Below, in pieces: positions 25,442 through 34,388 of a DNA stretch of 64,000 nucleotides. How positions within the stretch are numbered: position 1 is the first letter of the stretch; each line of letters starts with the position of its first letter. The translations under genes were made by a program, and so were the position numbers. This DNA comes from Actinomycetota bacterium (GTDB lineage Bacteria; Actinomycetota; Acidimicrobiia; IMCC26256; PALSA-555), in NCBI GenBank assembly GCA_016870355.1, contig VGBR01000004.1, positions 169,983 to 233,982 on the forward strand. Reading direction: 5' to 3'. The notes beneath the pieces are model-generated. The model was not told the origin of the DNA. It made no database searches and saw only the letters and a list, made by a program, of their open reading frames with translations.

Positions 25442-26803
25442 GTGACCGACATCCGGGATCTGCGGAACGCCCCCGCGATGCCAGGCGAGCTCACCGACGA
25501 GACGCCCGCGGGCAGCACGATCGGCGACCTCGCGAAGGCACCCGGCCCGACGAAGGTGCCGGCGGCGCGTTACACGTCGCCGGAGTTCGCAGCGCTCGAA
25601 CTGGAGCGACTCTGGCCCCACGTCTGGCAGGTCGCGTGCACCATCGACCACGTACGCGACCCCGGCGATTGGTACGAGTACACCTGCGGCCCCCTCTCGG
25701 TGCTGCTCGTGCGAGGCCAAGACAGCAAGCTGCGGGCGTTCCAGAACGTGTGCCGCCACCGCGGCAACGAGCTGTGCGCCGGCTCGGGCACCGGGATGAC
25801 CGAGATCCGGTGCAACTACCACCGGTGGTGCTGGGACCTCAGCGGACGCCTGCGCGAGGTGCCATCACGCAAGGGCTTCGGCGCGCTCCGCAACGACGAC
25901 TATCCCCTCTTCGAGGCCCAGGTCGGCACCTGGGGTCCGCTCGTGTTCGTGAACCTCGATCTCGATGCCGAGCCGCTCGAGGAGTTCCTCTCACCGGTCA
26001 TCGACGATGCCGCGTTCTTGCGTCCTGATGAGCTCGCGTGCCGCGCGATCGTGACGGTCCCGCTTCCGTGCAACTGGAAGACGGGCATCGACGCGTTCAG
26101 CGAGACGTACCACGTGCAGGGAATCCACCGGCAGATGCTCTGCTCGACCGACGACGTGAACTCACCGCAAGCTGACTGGCCGAGGCACGGGAAGCTCGGC
26201 CAGCCCTACGGCATCCCCAGCCCGCGCTTGCGCGATGGCGCGACCGACGACGAGATCTGGGCGTCGTTCGTCGCGACCCAGGGTGCCCGCGCGGGCGCGC
26301 CAGACCCCGACAATCCCGGCCCCGTTCCGGAGCGCCACGACGGCGAGTCGATGCGCACGCTCCTGGCGCGACTCATCCGCGAGAAGAGCGCGAGTGAGGG
26401 CGTCGACCTTGGCGCGTTCACCGACGAGCAGGTGACCGACCTGCACCAGTACAACTGCTTCCCGAACATCTCGCCGGTGTTCCTCGCCGAGAGCCTGTCG
26501 TGCATCCGGACGCGTCCAGGAACGACGCCCGACGACTGCTACCTCGACATCATCTCGTGCCCTCGCCTCCCCGCCGGCGCCACCGACCGCGGCCCGCGGC
26601 CGATCGACGTCACGCTCGATGCCGAGACCGCGGATCTGGGTGCGGTGTTCAACCAGGACATCGCCAACCTCCGGCGCGCCCAACGTGGACTGCACCAACT
26701 GGGGCTGACCCACCTCACGCTTTCACGCGAGGAGCGCCGCATCATCAGCCTGCACCGCAACCTCGAGCGCTACCTCGGGATCCAGGACGGCTTCCCGGAG
26801 TAG
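25442..26803 (+). CDS. Rieske non-haem iron oxygenase, alpha (catalytic) subunit
   Basis: A 453-aa ring-hydroxylating oxygenase. The [2Fe-2S] Rieske cluster ligands are Cys104-x-His106 (CRHRG) and Cys124-x2-His127 (CNYH). The mononuclear iron site is in FSETYHVQGIH, with two His. The catalytic domain extends to about residue 440, the usual length for Rho oxygenases. GTG 25442 is preceded by a TAGGGT box. No beta subunit, ferredoxin or reductase gene is adjacent, so electrons must come from elsewhere. Likely substrates are aromatic or alicyclic acids, or quaternary amines; sequence alone does not decide. Confidence 0.9.
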   Translation: MTDIRDLRNAPAMPGELTDETPAGSTIGDLAKAPGPTKVPAARYTSPEFAALELERLWPHVWQVACTIDHVRDPGDWYEYTCGPLSVLLVRGQDSKLRAFQNVCRHRGNELCAGSGTGMTEIRCNYHRWCWDLSGRLREVPSRKGFGALRNDDYPLFEAQVGTWGPLVFVNLDLDAEPLEEFLSPVIDDAAFLRPDELACRAIVTVPLPCNWKTGIDAFSETYHVQGIHRQMLCSTDDVNSPQADWPRHGKLGQPYGIPSPRLRDGATDDEIWASFVATQGARAGAPDPDNPGPVPERHDGESMRTLLARLIREKSASEGVDLGAFTDEQVTDLHQYNCFPNISPVFLAESLSCIRTRPGTTPDDCYLDIISCPRLPAGATDRGPRPIDVTLDAETADLGAVFNQDIANLRRAQRGLHQLGLTHLTLSREERRIISLHRNLERYLGIQDGFPE

Positions 26804-26809
26804 GAGCTG

Positions 26810-27898
26810 TCAGGGGTGTACGAGCGACACGTGGACGCTGTCTCGCTCCGCGACCGACCGCGCCAGCAGCGCCAGACCCTCGTCGAGCGTGTCGAGCGTG
26901 ACGGTGTCACCTACGAGCGCGTGACGGTTGAACGCGTCCCGAACGATGAGGTCGACCGCGACCCGCATCGACGCGGGTGTGTACCCGGCACCACCGACGA
27001 GGGTCAGCTGTCGGAACACGATGAGGTCGGAGATCAAGCCTTCGACCGGCTGGAAGTGCTTGAGGCCGGCCAGCAAAATCGTGCCGCGATTGCGCACGAG
27101 CTGGACGGCGAGCGCCACGGTGGCGGTTGCCACGGCCGCGATGTCCATCACCACGTCGGCCATCCGGCCACCGGTGAGCTCACCCACGCGGCTGACCGGA
27201 TCCTCGGCCTCGACGTCGATGACCGCGTCAGCTCCGAGCGCCCGCGCCGCGGCGAAGCGAGACGCGTCAGCGGCGGTGCCCGTCACGATCACCTGGGCTG
27301 CACCGGCCGCGCGCGCGGCGACCAAGCAGGCAAGCCCCTGATGGCCGGGACCCTGCACGACCACCGTGTCGCCGAGCTGGACTCCGGCGCGCGTCACCCA
27401 GTGCACCGCGTTCGCCAGTGGCTCGAACATCGTGAGCTCTTCGGCCGGGATGTCGTCGGGCACACGATGCAGGTTCGTGCGCGGGAGCAACGCCATGCAC
27501 TCGCCGTAGCCACCCCATAGGCCGGCACCGTCGTCTACGCCGAGCGTGTAGCCGTACACCTGCATCGCGAGGCATTCCGGATCGCCGGAACGGCACGCCG
27601 CGCACTCCCCGCAGCGCAAGATCTCGTCAACGCAGACGCGATCGCCTTCGTTGAGACTCCACGCGGCCGCGGCTTCGCTCGTGATCGCTTGAATGCGGCC
27701 AACCGTCTCGTGGCCGGGTACGACGGGGAACTTCTCGCCGGGAACGCCGACGCCACCGTGCAGCTGAGCGAGATCGCTCCCGCACAACCCGACTGCCTCG
27801 ACGCGCAACACCGCGCCGCCTGGCGGTGGATCGGGCGCGGTCAGCTCGCGCACGGACCACTTGCCGTCGCCCGTGAACACACCCGCCCGAACGCTCAT
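26810..27898 (-). CDS. Zinc-dependent alcohol dehydrogenase (MDR family)
   Basis: A 362-aa medium-chain dehydrogenase. It has the catalytic zinc ligand in GLCGSD, GHE (GHETVG), the four-Cys structural zinc lobe (CGECAACRSGDPEC, last Cys displaced by one), and a Rossmann turn GPGHQG followed by ALGAD. The gene overlaps the PhyH oxygenase upstream by 4 nt (ATGA) and converges on the Rieske gene with only 6 nt between. Its coupling to a PhyH hydroxylase suggests that it oxidises the alcohol that enzyme makes. Confidence 0.9.
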   Translation of the reverse strand: MSVRAGVFTGDGKWSVRELTAPDPPPGGAVLRVEAVGLCGSDLAQLHGGVGVPGEKFPVVPGHETVGRIQAITSEAAAAWSLNEGDRVCVDEILRCGECAACRSGDPECLAMQVYGYTLGVDDGAGLWGGYGECMALLPRTNLHRVPDDIPAEELTMFEPLANAVHWVTRAGVQLGDTVVVQGPGHQGLACLVAARAAGAAQVIVTGTAADASRFAAARALGADAVIDVEAEDPVSRVGELTGGRMADVVMDIAAVATATVALAVQLVRNRGTILLAGLKHFQPVEGLISDLIVFRQLTLVGGAGYTPASMRVAVDLIVRDAFNRHALVGDTVTLDTLDEGLALLARSVAERDSVHVSLVHP

Positions 27899-28743
27899 GG
27901 GACTGCGCTCCCATCTCGCCAGACCGGCATCCAGTGGTACGGCGACTCCTCGACGCCCGCCGCCGCCGACTCCTTGATGTCGTCGGGCATCGCACCCATC
28001 GCCTCGGACTGCTCGCGCAGGTGCTGGTAGGTCCGGTCGATCGTCCCGGCGATCGCGTAGTGGTACACCATCGCCGCGCGTGCTCCGTCCGACTCGTTGT
28101 CCGTCGAGCAGTGCATGAGGTGACTGTCGAACACCAGCACGTCACCGGCGTTCATCAACACCATCTGCGCGTCAACGAAGTCCATGTCGACGATCTCGGT
28201 GTAGCCAAGGTTGGCGTCGGGCCGACGATCCGGGACGTGCTCGTGGAGCGGCTCTCGGTGCGATCCCGGTAGCACGGACAGCGGGCCGTTCACGGGAGTC
28301 GCGTCGGTGACCGCAACCCACACACCTACCTGCCGATCCGGCTCGAACGGGAAGTACAGAGAGTCCTGGTGCCAGGGCTGCCCGATCGCGCTGGGGTTCT
28401 TGAAGATGAACTGCGACAAGAAGCAGTCGACGTCGGGACCGAGCAGGTCGCTGATCACCTCGAGCAGACGTTCATCCCGCGCGAAGGGGCCAAAGACGGG
28501 GTCCCAGTCGTGGAGCACGAAGATCTTCGAGACTCGATCCTCCGGGTTGACCGCGTCGGCCCACGGGTTCCGTTCAGGGTCGACGAGCGAATGGCCGATC
28601 GACTTGCCGGCAGCGTCGAGTCGGCAGAGCTCGGCTGCTCGGGTGAGCATCGACGCGCAGGTGTCGGGTGACGCGAAGCGCTCGAGGATGAAGTACCCGT
28701 TGCGATCCCAGGAGTCGCGCTGTTCCGCGGTCAAGATGCTCAC
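27895..28743 (-). CDS. Phytanoyl-CoA dioxygenase (PhyH) family Fe(II)/2-oxoglutarate oxygenase
   Basis: 282 aa from GTG 28743. The iron triad is visible as His and Asp in PWHQDSLYF and a distal His in FDSHLMHCSTDN, with Arg a few residues on in DGARAAM for 2-oxoglutarate. The family hydroxylates alpha carbons of branched acyl-CoAs or other lipids. A TACCGT box lies 9 nt upstream of the GTG and no Shine-Dalgarno sequence is seen. It is coupled to the zinc alcohol dehydrogenase downstream and diverges from another alcohol dehydrogenase at 28810. Confidence 0.87.
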   Translation of the reverse strand: MSILTAEQRDSWDRNGYFILERFASPDTCASMLTRAAELCRLDAAGKSIGHSLVDPERNPWADAVNPEDRVSKIFVLHDWDPVFGPFARDERLLEVISDLLGPDVDCFLSQFIFKNPSAIGQPWHQDSLYFPFEPDRQVGVWVAVTDATPVNGPLSVLPGSHREPLHEHVPDRRPDANLGYTEIVDMDFVDAQMVLMNAGDVLVFDSHLMHCSTDNESDGARAAMVYHYAIAGTIDRTYQHLREQSEAMGAMPDDIKESAAAGVEESPYHWMPVWRDGSAVP

Positions 28744-28752
28744 GAAGCCCAG

Positions 28753-28801
28753 ACGGTACCAGGACGTCACCGGAGAGCGCTCGAAGCAGCGACGATACGC
28801 T
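28753..28801. promoter_or_regulatory. Divergent leaderless promoters, PhyH and dehydrogenase genes
   Basis: The minus-strand TACCGT (28753-28758) is 9 nt before GTG 28743. The plus-strand TACGCT (28796-28801) is 8 nt before ATG 28810. Confidence 0.5.
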
Positions 28802-28809
28802 CCCGCTCG

Positions 28810-29739
28810 ATGAGAGGTGTGCGGCACACCGAGCGCGGCATCGAGGTGGTCGACGTCCCCGATCCCGAAGCAGGCGCCACCACGGTCCACGTGAAGGCGT
28901 CGAGCATCTGCGGGAGCGACCTCCACATGCTGGCTCTCGGCCCGGGTCCGTTCACTCTCGGCCACGAGTTCGCGGGCGTGCTCGACGACGGCACCGCCGT
29001 CGCGATCGATCCGTCCTCACCATGCGGCGAATGCGATCAGTGCACCCGTGGCGCGCGACACCTCTGTCGGACTGGTGCGCAACGGACCCTCGGCATCGGA
29101 GCGGACGGCGGTCTGGCCGACGCAGTCGACGCACGCGAGCACGGACTCATCCACCTTCCGCGGGGACTTCCCATGCAGGACGCGTGCCTGGTTGAGCCCC
29201 TCGGCGTCGCCATGCACGGCGTTCGACTGTCGATGACCAGCGACGAGCGAGTTGCGGTCGTGGGTGCGGGCGCGATCGGGCTCGCGGCGGTAGCGGCTGC
29301 ACGCGGTTCGGCAAGCGAGGTCGGTCTGGTGGCGCGCCACCACGCGCAGATTGCAGCCGGGGAACGGCTTGGCACCCACGTCGCAACTGGCGAGTACGAC
29401 GTGGTGTTCGAGGCCGCCGGCACCGAGAGCGCGTTGGCAACGGCAGCCGACCTGTGCACACCGAACGGCACCATCGTGTTCCTGAGCACGCACTGGGAGC
29501 CAGTGGCGATCCCCGGACTTCCTGCACTCATGAAGGAGCTCGGGTTCCAGTGGTCCTACACCTACTCGCCCCACGAAGGTGGCCACGATCTCGATGACGC
29601 CGCGGCCCTGCTCGCATCCGATCCCGAGATCGCCGCGACGCTCATCACCCACCGCTTCCCGTTGGACGACGCCGCCGAGGCGTTCCGCGTCGCCGCCGAT
29701 CGCGCCAGTGGAGCCATCAAGGTCGTTCTCGAGCCGTGA
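28810..29739 (+). CDS. Zinc-binding alcohol dehydrogenase (MDR family), short form
   Basis: A 309-aa MDR protein, about 40 residues shorter than usual. It has SICGSD, LGHEFAG, the structural-zinc Cys cluster (CGECDQCTRGARHLC) and the Rossmann motif GAGAIG. The shortening falls in the cofactor-domain loops (VARHHAQIAAGERLG goes directly to the YDVVFEAAG strand) and the frame is intact. It overlaps the following SDR by GTGA, and two SDRs follow, so a redox chain on one substrate is likely. Confidence 0.87.
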   Translation: MRGVRHTERGIEVVDVPDPEAGATTVHVKASSICGSDLHMLALGPGPFTLGHEFAGVLDDGTAVAIDPSSPCGECDQCTRGARHLCRTGAQRTLGIGADGGLADAVDAREHGLIHLPRGLPMQDACLVEPLGVAMHGVRLSMTSDERVAVVGAGAIGLAAVAAARGSASEVGLVARHHAQIAAGERLGTHVATGEYDVVFEAAGTESALATAADLCTPNGTIVFLSTHWEPVAIPGLPALMKELGFQWSYTYSPHEGGHDLDDAAALLASDPEIAATLITHRFPLDDAAEAFRVAADRASGAIKVVLEP

Positions 29740-30527
29740 GCCCCATCAACCTGGGGCTCGAGGGCAAGCGCGCGCTCGTGACAGGCGCCGCTGTCGGCAT
29801 CGGACGTGGGATTGCAGTGTGGCTGGCGCGTGCTGGTTGCGACGTGGTGCTCGCCGACAAGGATGCCGCCGCCCTGGAAGGTGCGTGCGGCGACGTCGAG
29901 GCCGAAGGAGTGAAAGCACGCGGAGTGACCGTCGATCTGCGGGTCGAGGAGAACGCCACCACCCTCATCGAGACGACGATCGAAGCACTGGGTGGCATGG
30001 ATGTTGCCGTCAACAACGTCGGCAGCCTCGCCGGAGCACAGCCCGCGCCGTTCGTCGATCAAGACGGCGACTCGATGCGAGACGTGGTGGAACAGAATCT
30101 GTTCGTGACCGCATGGTGCTGTCGCGCCGAGGCGAACGCGATGATCTCCGCGGCGTCTGGCGGCGTGATCGTGAACGTGAGCTCCGGTGAGACGACGAGA
30201 CCCGCGCTCGATCTGGCCGCGTACGGAGCGGCCAAGGCCGCGATCAACCACCTCACCGAGACGATGGCCGCGGAGCTCGGCCCGCACGGGATCCGGGTGC
30301 TGGCCGTCGCGCCCGGGACCACGCTCACCCCATCGGTGAGCGCGGCACTGAACGAGGACTACGTTGCGCGGCTCGTGGAGTCGATCCCATTGCGACGCAT
30401 GAGCGAGCCCGACGATCTTGCGCGGCTTGTGGTCGCGCTGGCATCCGACCTCGGTCGCGGCGTCACCGGACAGCTGGTGCTGTCCGACAACGGCGCTCAT
30501 CTCTCGCGAAACCGACCCAGCCGATGA
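29736..30527 (+). CDS. Short-chain dehydrogenase/reductase (SDR)
   Basis: A 263-aa SDR starting at GTG 29736, which overlaps the previous stop. Motifs are TGAAVGIG, LADKD, NNVGSL (a variant of NNAG), Ser in NVSSGE, and YGAAK. The C-terminus is LSDNGAHLS instead of the usual VDGG. It is the second gene of a three-gene operon (dehydrogenase, SDR, SDR). Confidence 0.88.
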   Translation: MSPINLGLEGKRALVTGAAVGIGRGIAVWLARAGCDVVLADKDAAALEGACGDVEAEGVKARGVTVDLRVEENATTLIETTIEALGGMDVAVNNVGSLAGAQPAPFVDQDGDSMRDVVEQNLFVTAWCCRAEANAMISAASGGVIVNVSSGETTRPALDLAAYGAAKAAINHLTETMAAELGPHGIRVLAVAPGTTLTPSVSAALNEDYVARLVESIPLRRMSEPDDLARLVVALASDLGRGVTGQLVLSDNGAHLSRNRPSR

Positions 30528-30534
30528 CAAGCCG

Positions 30535-31311
30535 ATGAGCGCCGGACGATCCAGCGCACGTTTCCGCGGGAAGGTCGCGATCGTGACTGGTGGCGGCTCG
30601 GGCATCGGTGAGGCGGCCGCGCGCCGCCTTGCTCTCGAGGGCGCGTACGTGGTGGTTGCTGACGTCGCTGACGATGCCGGAGAGGCAGTCGCGTCGAACA
30701 TCGGTGGTCAGTTCGTGCACCTGGACGTCGGGAACGCGGCCGAGTGGGCCAAGGTCGTCGACGAGGTGGAGTCGACCCGGGGTGGCATCGATCTCGCGCA
30801 CCTGAACGCAGGGATTGCGCTCGGCGCGTATCCCGTGGTCGTCGAGGAGCTCACCGACGCCGAGTACGAGCGGATCATGAGCGTGAACGCCGATGGTGTG
30901 TTCCACGGGATCCGTGCGGTCGTTCCGTCGATGAAGCGCCGCGGTGGAGGCGCCATCGTCGTGACCTCGTCACTCGCGGGTGTAGGACCGCACCCGGACG
31001 ATCCGATCTACGCCGCGACCAAGCACTTCGTGATCGGGCTCGTCCGCAGCCTCGGCTGCCCCTTCAAAGAGCATGGGATCACCGTCAACGCGGTGTGCCC
31101 TGGTGCGGTCGACACACCATTGTTGGATGCCACCGGCCGACGCGACGCGATCGAAGCGCGCCGCCGACCGCTCATGATCGGCGATGACATCGCCGAAGCC
31201 GTCACGATGCTCCTCGCCGGCTCCGAGACCGGTCACGTCTACACCGTGATGTCAGGCCGAGGTGCCGAGCGCTACGAGTTCCCGGGGATCCCCGGGATGC
31301 CGAGCACCTGA
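30535..31311 (+). CDS. Short-chain dehydrogenase/reductase (SDR)
   Basis: 258 aa from ATG 30535, 7 nt after the previous stop. Motifs are TGGGSGIG, VADVAD, LNAGIA (in place of NNAG), Ser in TSSLAG, and YAATK. The last 25 residues lack the canonical VDGG and read MSGRGAERYEF. It is the last gene of the operon. The 90 nt that follow (31312-31401) contain no gene or clear hairpin. Confidence 0.87.
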   Translation: MSAGRSSARFRGKVAIVTGGGSGIGEAAARRLALEGAYVVVADVADDAGEAVASNIGGQFVHLDVGNAAEWAKVVDEVESTRGGIDLAHLNAGIALGAYPVVVEELTDAEYERIMSVNADGVFHGIRAVVPSMKRRGGGAIVVTSSLAGVGPHPDDPIYAATKHFVIGLVRSLGCPFKEHGITVNAVCPGAVDTPLLDATGRRDAIEARRRPLMIGDDIAEAVTMLLAGSETGHVYTVMSGRGAERYEFPGIPGMPST

Positions 31312-31401
31312 CGTGCGCGCGCACGCCCTTGGGCCTGCCGCCGGACGGCTACGAGGCCGGCGCCGACCACCGCGAGGGTCGCAAGGTCTCGGTCCCTCTG
31401 C

Positions 31402-31821
31402 TCAGGGTTGTGGCGCCGGGGTGACCGTGACGCTGCAGGTCTCCAGGTAGTACGTGGAGTACGTGACCGAGTCACGGACGAAACGCAGGTCCGAGCGCGC
31501 CAAGTCGGTGACGTCGAGCAGTTCCAAGAAGTACTCCTCGTCGTCGGCGACCCGCTCGTAGAGCTTCGCGACTCGCCGCATCGCCTTCTTGACCTTCTTC
31601 GGTGCGAATCTCGACGCTTTCCTGAGGCTGTCAGCGAGCGCTTCGATTGAGTCCGGGTCGAACTCGCCGGTGTACACACCGAAGGAATCCTGGAAGTCGA
31701 CGGAGGCTTCGCAGAAGTCGTCGTTGCCGACACGGGGCGTCGCAGCACCGGCCGGGGCTGCTGCCGCCAGCAGGCCGGCCGAGCCGACGGCCGTGGCCGC
31801 GAGGATCGCGAGCTTGCGCAT
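31402..31821 (-). CDS. Small secreted protein of unknown function
   Basis: 139 aa. A textbook signal peptide (MRKLAILAATAVGSAGLLAAAAPAGA, cleavage near residue 27) is followed by an acidic N-terminal part with one Cys (NDDFCEAS), a strongly basic helix (RFAPKKVKKAMRRVAKLYERV) and a C-terminal part with a second Cys (LETCSVTV), so one disulphide is possible. AGGAG lies 7 nt upstream of ATG 31821, which settles the start over a longer frame. The gene stands at the end of the DUF35/thiolase gene group but 80 nt away. No family was recognised. Confidence 0.8.
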   Translation of the reverse strand: MRKLAILAATAVGSAGLLAAAAPAGAATPRVGNDDFCEASVDFQDSFGVYTGEFDPDSIEALADSLRKASRFAPKKVKKAMRRVAKLYERVADDEEYFLELLDVTDLARSDLRFVRDSVTYSTYYLETCSVTVTPAPQP

Positions 31822-31904
31822 GTGTCGCTCCTGATTCTTCGATGAGGTCGGCCCACCCGGTTCCTGGAGCCTAAGACACCGCCCAGACACTATCAGCGCG
31901 GCCA

Positions 31905-32339
31905 TCAGGAGCCGGCGGGTCGCCAGTACGGGATGCCGACGTCGTCGGCGGTCTTCACGAAGTACACCTCGACCGGGAGGTCGATTCGCACGTCGTCGGG
32001 GTCGCAGTCGGTGATCGAACCCAGCATCATCGGGCCCTCTGCGAGCTCGACCATCGCGATCACGTACGGCAGCTCGTCGCGGAACGGCCGAGCCCCGTAC
32101 TGCCGGACGACGGTGAAGGTGTGGACGACACCACGACCAGAGCACTCGAGCCATTCGGGCTCGGTGGCACACGCCGTGCACAGCGCCCGCGGGTACCACT
32201 GCTTGTGTCCGCACTTCGGGCACTGCTGGATCAGCAGCCGGCCTTCAGATGCGGCTTGCCAGTACTCCCCGCTCACGCCGTCGGGTTGGGGCAGCGGCTT
32301 GATCCACTCTTCGACCGTCTTCACTTCATGCGCAGTCAC
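31905..32339 (-). CDS. DUF35 / OB-fold protein with rubredoxin-like zinc ribbon
   Basis: 144 aa. The zinc ribbon is formed by CPKCG and CTAC (two CxxC pairs about 13 residues apart, residues 40-56), followed by an OB-fold (GRGVVHTFTVVRQ). Such proteins bind acyl-CoA and pair with thiolase-like enzymes, for example the DUF35 part of ChsH2 with the aldolase Ltp2 in cholesterol side-chain breakdown. The GTG start overlaps the thiolase stop (GTGA), and the pairing here is the classic one. Confidence 0.9.
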   Translation of the reverse strand: MTAHEVKTVEEWIKPLPQPDGVSGEYWQAASEGRLLIQQCPKCGHKQWYPRALCTACATEPEWLECSGRGVVHTFTVVRQYGARPFRDELPYVIAMVELAEGPMMLGSITDCDPDDVRIDLPVEVYFVKTADDVGIPYWRPAGS

Positions 32340-33508
32340 GGGTGCTCATTCCCCAGCACCGCGACGCCGATGCACGAAAGCCAACCGCCCGAGCCCGCCG
32401 CGAGCGCGACCTTGCAGTCGGGCACCTGAGCGTCACCGGCCTCGCCGCGCAGCTGACGGGCCGCCTCGATGATCAAGAAGATGCCGCGCATGCCGGGATG
32501 GCACGACGAAAGTCCTCCACCGTCGGTGTTGAGCGGCAGCTTGCCACCGCGCTTGAGGTTCCCCTCGGAGACGAACGGACCACCCTCGCCCTGTTTCACG
32601 AAGCCGAGGCTCTCCAGGAGGATGAGGCAGGTGATCGTGAACGAGTCGTAGAACATCAACATGTCGACGTCGTCGTGGGTGAGGCCCGCGCGCCCGAGCG
32701 CCTCGGGTCCGGCCTGCGCACCCGCGCTGGTTGTGAAGTCGACCTGCTGCGAGATGTTCCAGTGCGTCTGGGCGCCTGCGGCACCGAGCACGTAGACGGG
32801 CGGCTTCGGCAGATCCTTCGCACGTTCCGCTGTCGTCATGATGAACGCGCCGCCGCCGTCGGTGATGGCGCAGCAGTCGAGCTTGTGGAGCGGGTCAGCG
32901 ATCATTCGCGAGCTCAACACGTCGTCGACGGTCATGGGATCGCGGTACATCGCCTTGGGATTGAGCATCGCGTACTCGCGCACACCCACCGCGATCTCCG
33001 CGAGCTGCTCCGAGGTCGTCCCGAACTCATGCATGTGGCGGGTCGCGTACATCGCGTAGCTGCCGACGAGCGAGTTGCCGTAGGCGGCCTCGTACTGGAT
33101 CGGCCCCGAGACCCGGGCACCAGCACGGGTGAAGCCGCCGGTCCCGAGCCGGCGCCCCATGCGTGAGAGCTGGTCGGAGCCATACGTGACCAGCGCGGTG
33201 TCGCAGGCTCCGTCGCGGATGGCGGCGGCCAGGTGCTGCACGTGGAACTCGAACGAAGACCCACCGGTCATCGTGCCGTCGATGTAGCGGTGGTTGATGC
33301 GGAGGTACTCGGCCATCGTGACAACGTCGTCCACCATCATCCCGCCGCCGCCGCCGGCGTTCACGTAGCCGTCGATCTCGGACTTGTCGATGCCCGCGTC
33401 CTCGATGGCGCGCCGCGCCGCGAGCACGTGGTGCTGCACGCCGTCGAGGTCGGGCGCGACCGGGTACTCCGAGAGGCCGATGCCGACGATGACGGGGGTG
33501 CGGTCCAT
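32336..33508 (-). CDS. SCP2-type thiolase / Ltp2-like, without the nucleophilic cysteine
   Basis: A 390-aa thiolase-fold protein of the lipid-transfer/SCP-x group. The usual N-terminal nucleophile Cys is absent: the segment reads TMTGGSSFEFHV (Ser84/Ser85). The C-terminal motifs are kept in modified form (NTDGGGLSSCHPGMRG and AAGSGGWLS). With its coupled DUF35 partner, this is the arrangement of retro-aldolases such as Ltp2, which cleave C-C bonds of beta-hydroxyacyl-CoA rather than thiolysing ketoacyl-CoA. The assignment to retro-aldol chemistry is inference. Confidence 0.87.
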   Translation of the reverse strand: MDRTPVIVGIGLSEYPVAPDLDGVQHHVLAARRAIEDAGIDKSEIDGYVNAGGGGGMMVDDVVTMAEYLRINHRYIDGTMTGGSSFEFHVQHLAAAIRDGACDTALVTYGSDQLSRMGRRLGTGGFTRAGARVSGPIQYEAAYGNSLVGSYAMYATRHMHEFGTTSEQLAEIAVGVREYAMLNPKAMYRDPMTVDDVLSSRMIADPLHKLDCCAITDGGGAFIMTTAERAKDLPKPPVYVLGAAGAQTHWNISQQVDFTTSAGAQAGPEALGRAGLTHDDVDMLMFYDSFTITCLILLESLGFVKQGEGGPFVSEGNLKRGGKLPLNTDGGGLSSCHPGMRGIFLIIEAARQLRGEAGDAQVPDCKVALAAGSGGWLSCIGVAVLGNEHP

Positions 33509-33575
33509 GGGGCCGGTCAGGTTGTCACGCGTGCGGTCTCGTCCACCATTCGATCCCGACGAACCGCGCCCAGAC

Positions 33576-34388
33576 CTACGGCTTGCGCCCCCGGACCGAG
33601 ATCGAGAGCGGTCCGAGCATCACGAAGCCCGGCGTGCGGGCCTGGGCGAGTGCGGCATCGAGTGCTTCCGCGCTCATCACGCCGGCTTCGATCAACCGAT
33701 CTCGCACGTGCTCGACGGCGAGGAACCACCATTCGGCGCTGTCCTCGCCGCCGCGCATCGTGTCGGCGTGTCCGACAGCCGTGAGGTCGACCATGCCGCG
33801 GTCCTGCAAGGCTGCAAGCAGCTTCGTGCCGTAGTTCGCGTCGCGGTACTCCTGGCTCGCCGACGCGGCGCACATCATTCGATGCAGCTCACCAAGCGGC
33901 TCTGGTAGCGGCTGCACTTCGAACGCACGCATGTCGGCTTCTTCGGCGACGAGCCAACCACCGGGTCGCAGCGCGGCGACCAATCGGTCGAGCACCGCTT
34001 CGCGTTCCGCGACATGCTGGAGCACGGCGCGGATGTGCACGAGGTCGAAGTGATCGGGCGGAAGTAGATCGCTCGTGATGTCGTGGTGCTTCACTTCGAT
34101 CACGTCCGACGATGGAGGTTCGTGGAAGCGCAGGTCGACGTCGGTGGACAGGACGGATCCAGTCGGTCCCACCACTCCCGCGAGCCACTCGGAGATCGAG
34201 CCCGCACCCGCGCCAACCTCGAGGCACCGCCATCCAGGCCCAACACCGGTCGCTTCGAGCGATTCGATCGTGAACGGGTCGCGCCATCGCCCAAGCACTC
34301 GCAATCGTTCGTGCTCCCGACGCGCCGTCTCGTCGTCCGCCGCGATGGTGTACGTGGCGTCCGTACTCATGGTGGTGTCGTCCGTCAT
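33576..34388 (-). CDS. SAM-dependent class I methyltransferase
   Basis: 270 aa. The SAM-binding motif I is LEVGAGAGS (about residues 55-63), followed by TDVD (motif II), HFDLVHIRAVLQHV (motif IV/post-I) and LRPGGWLVAEE. This is the Methyltransf_11/25 layout. The ATG overlaps the Rieske oxygenase stop as ATGA, so the two are co-translated. It resembles methyltransferases of lipid or quinone metabolism, but the acceptor is unknown. Confidence 0.88.
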   Translation of the reverse strand: MTDDTTMSTDATYTIAADDETARREHERLRVLGRWRDPFTIESLEATGVGPGWRCLEVGAGAGSISEWLAGVVGPTGSVLSTDVDLRFHEPPSSDVIEVKHHDITSDLLPPDHFDLVHIRAVLQHVAEREAVLDRLVAALRPGGWLVAEEADMRAFEVQPLPEPLGELHRMMCAASASQEYRDANYGTKLLAALQDRGMVDLTAVGHADTMRGGEDSAEWWFLAVEHVRDRLIEAGVMSAEALDAALAQARTPGFVMLGPLSISVRGRKP

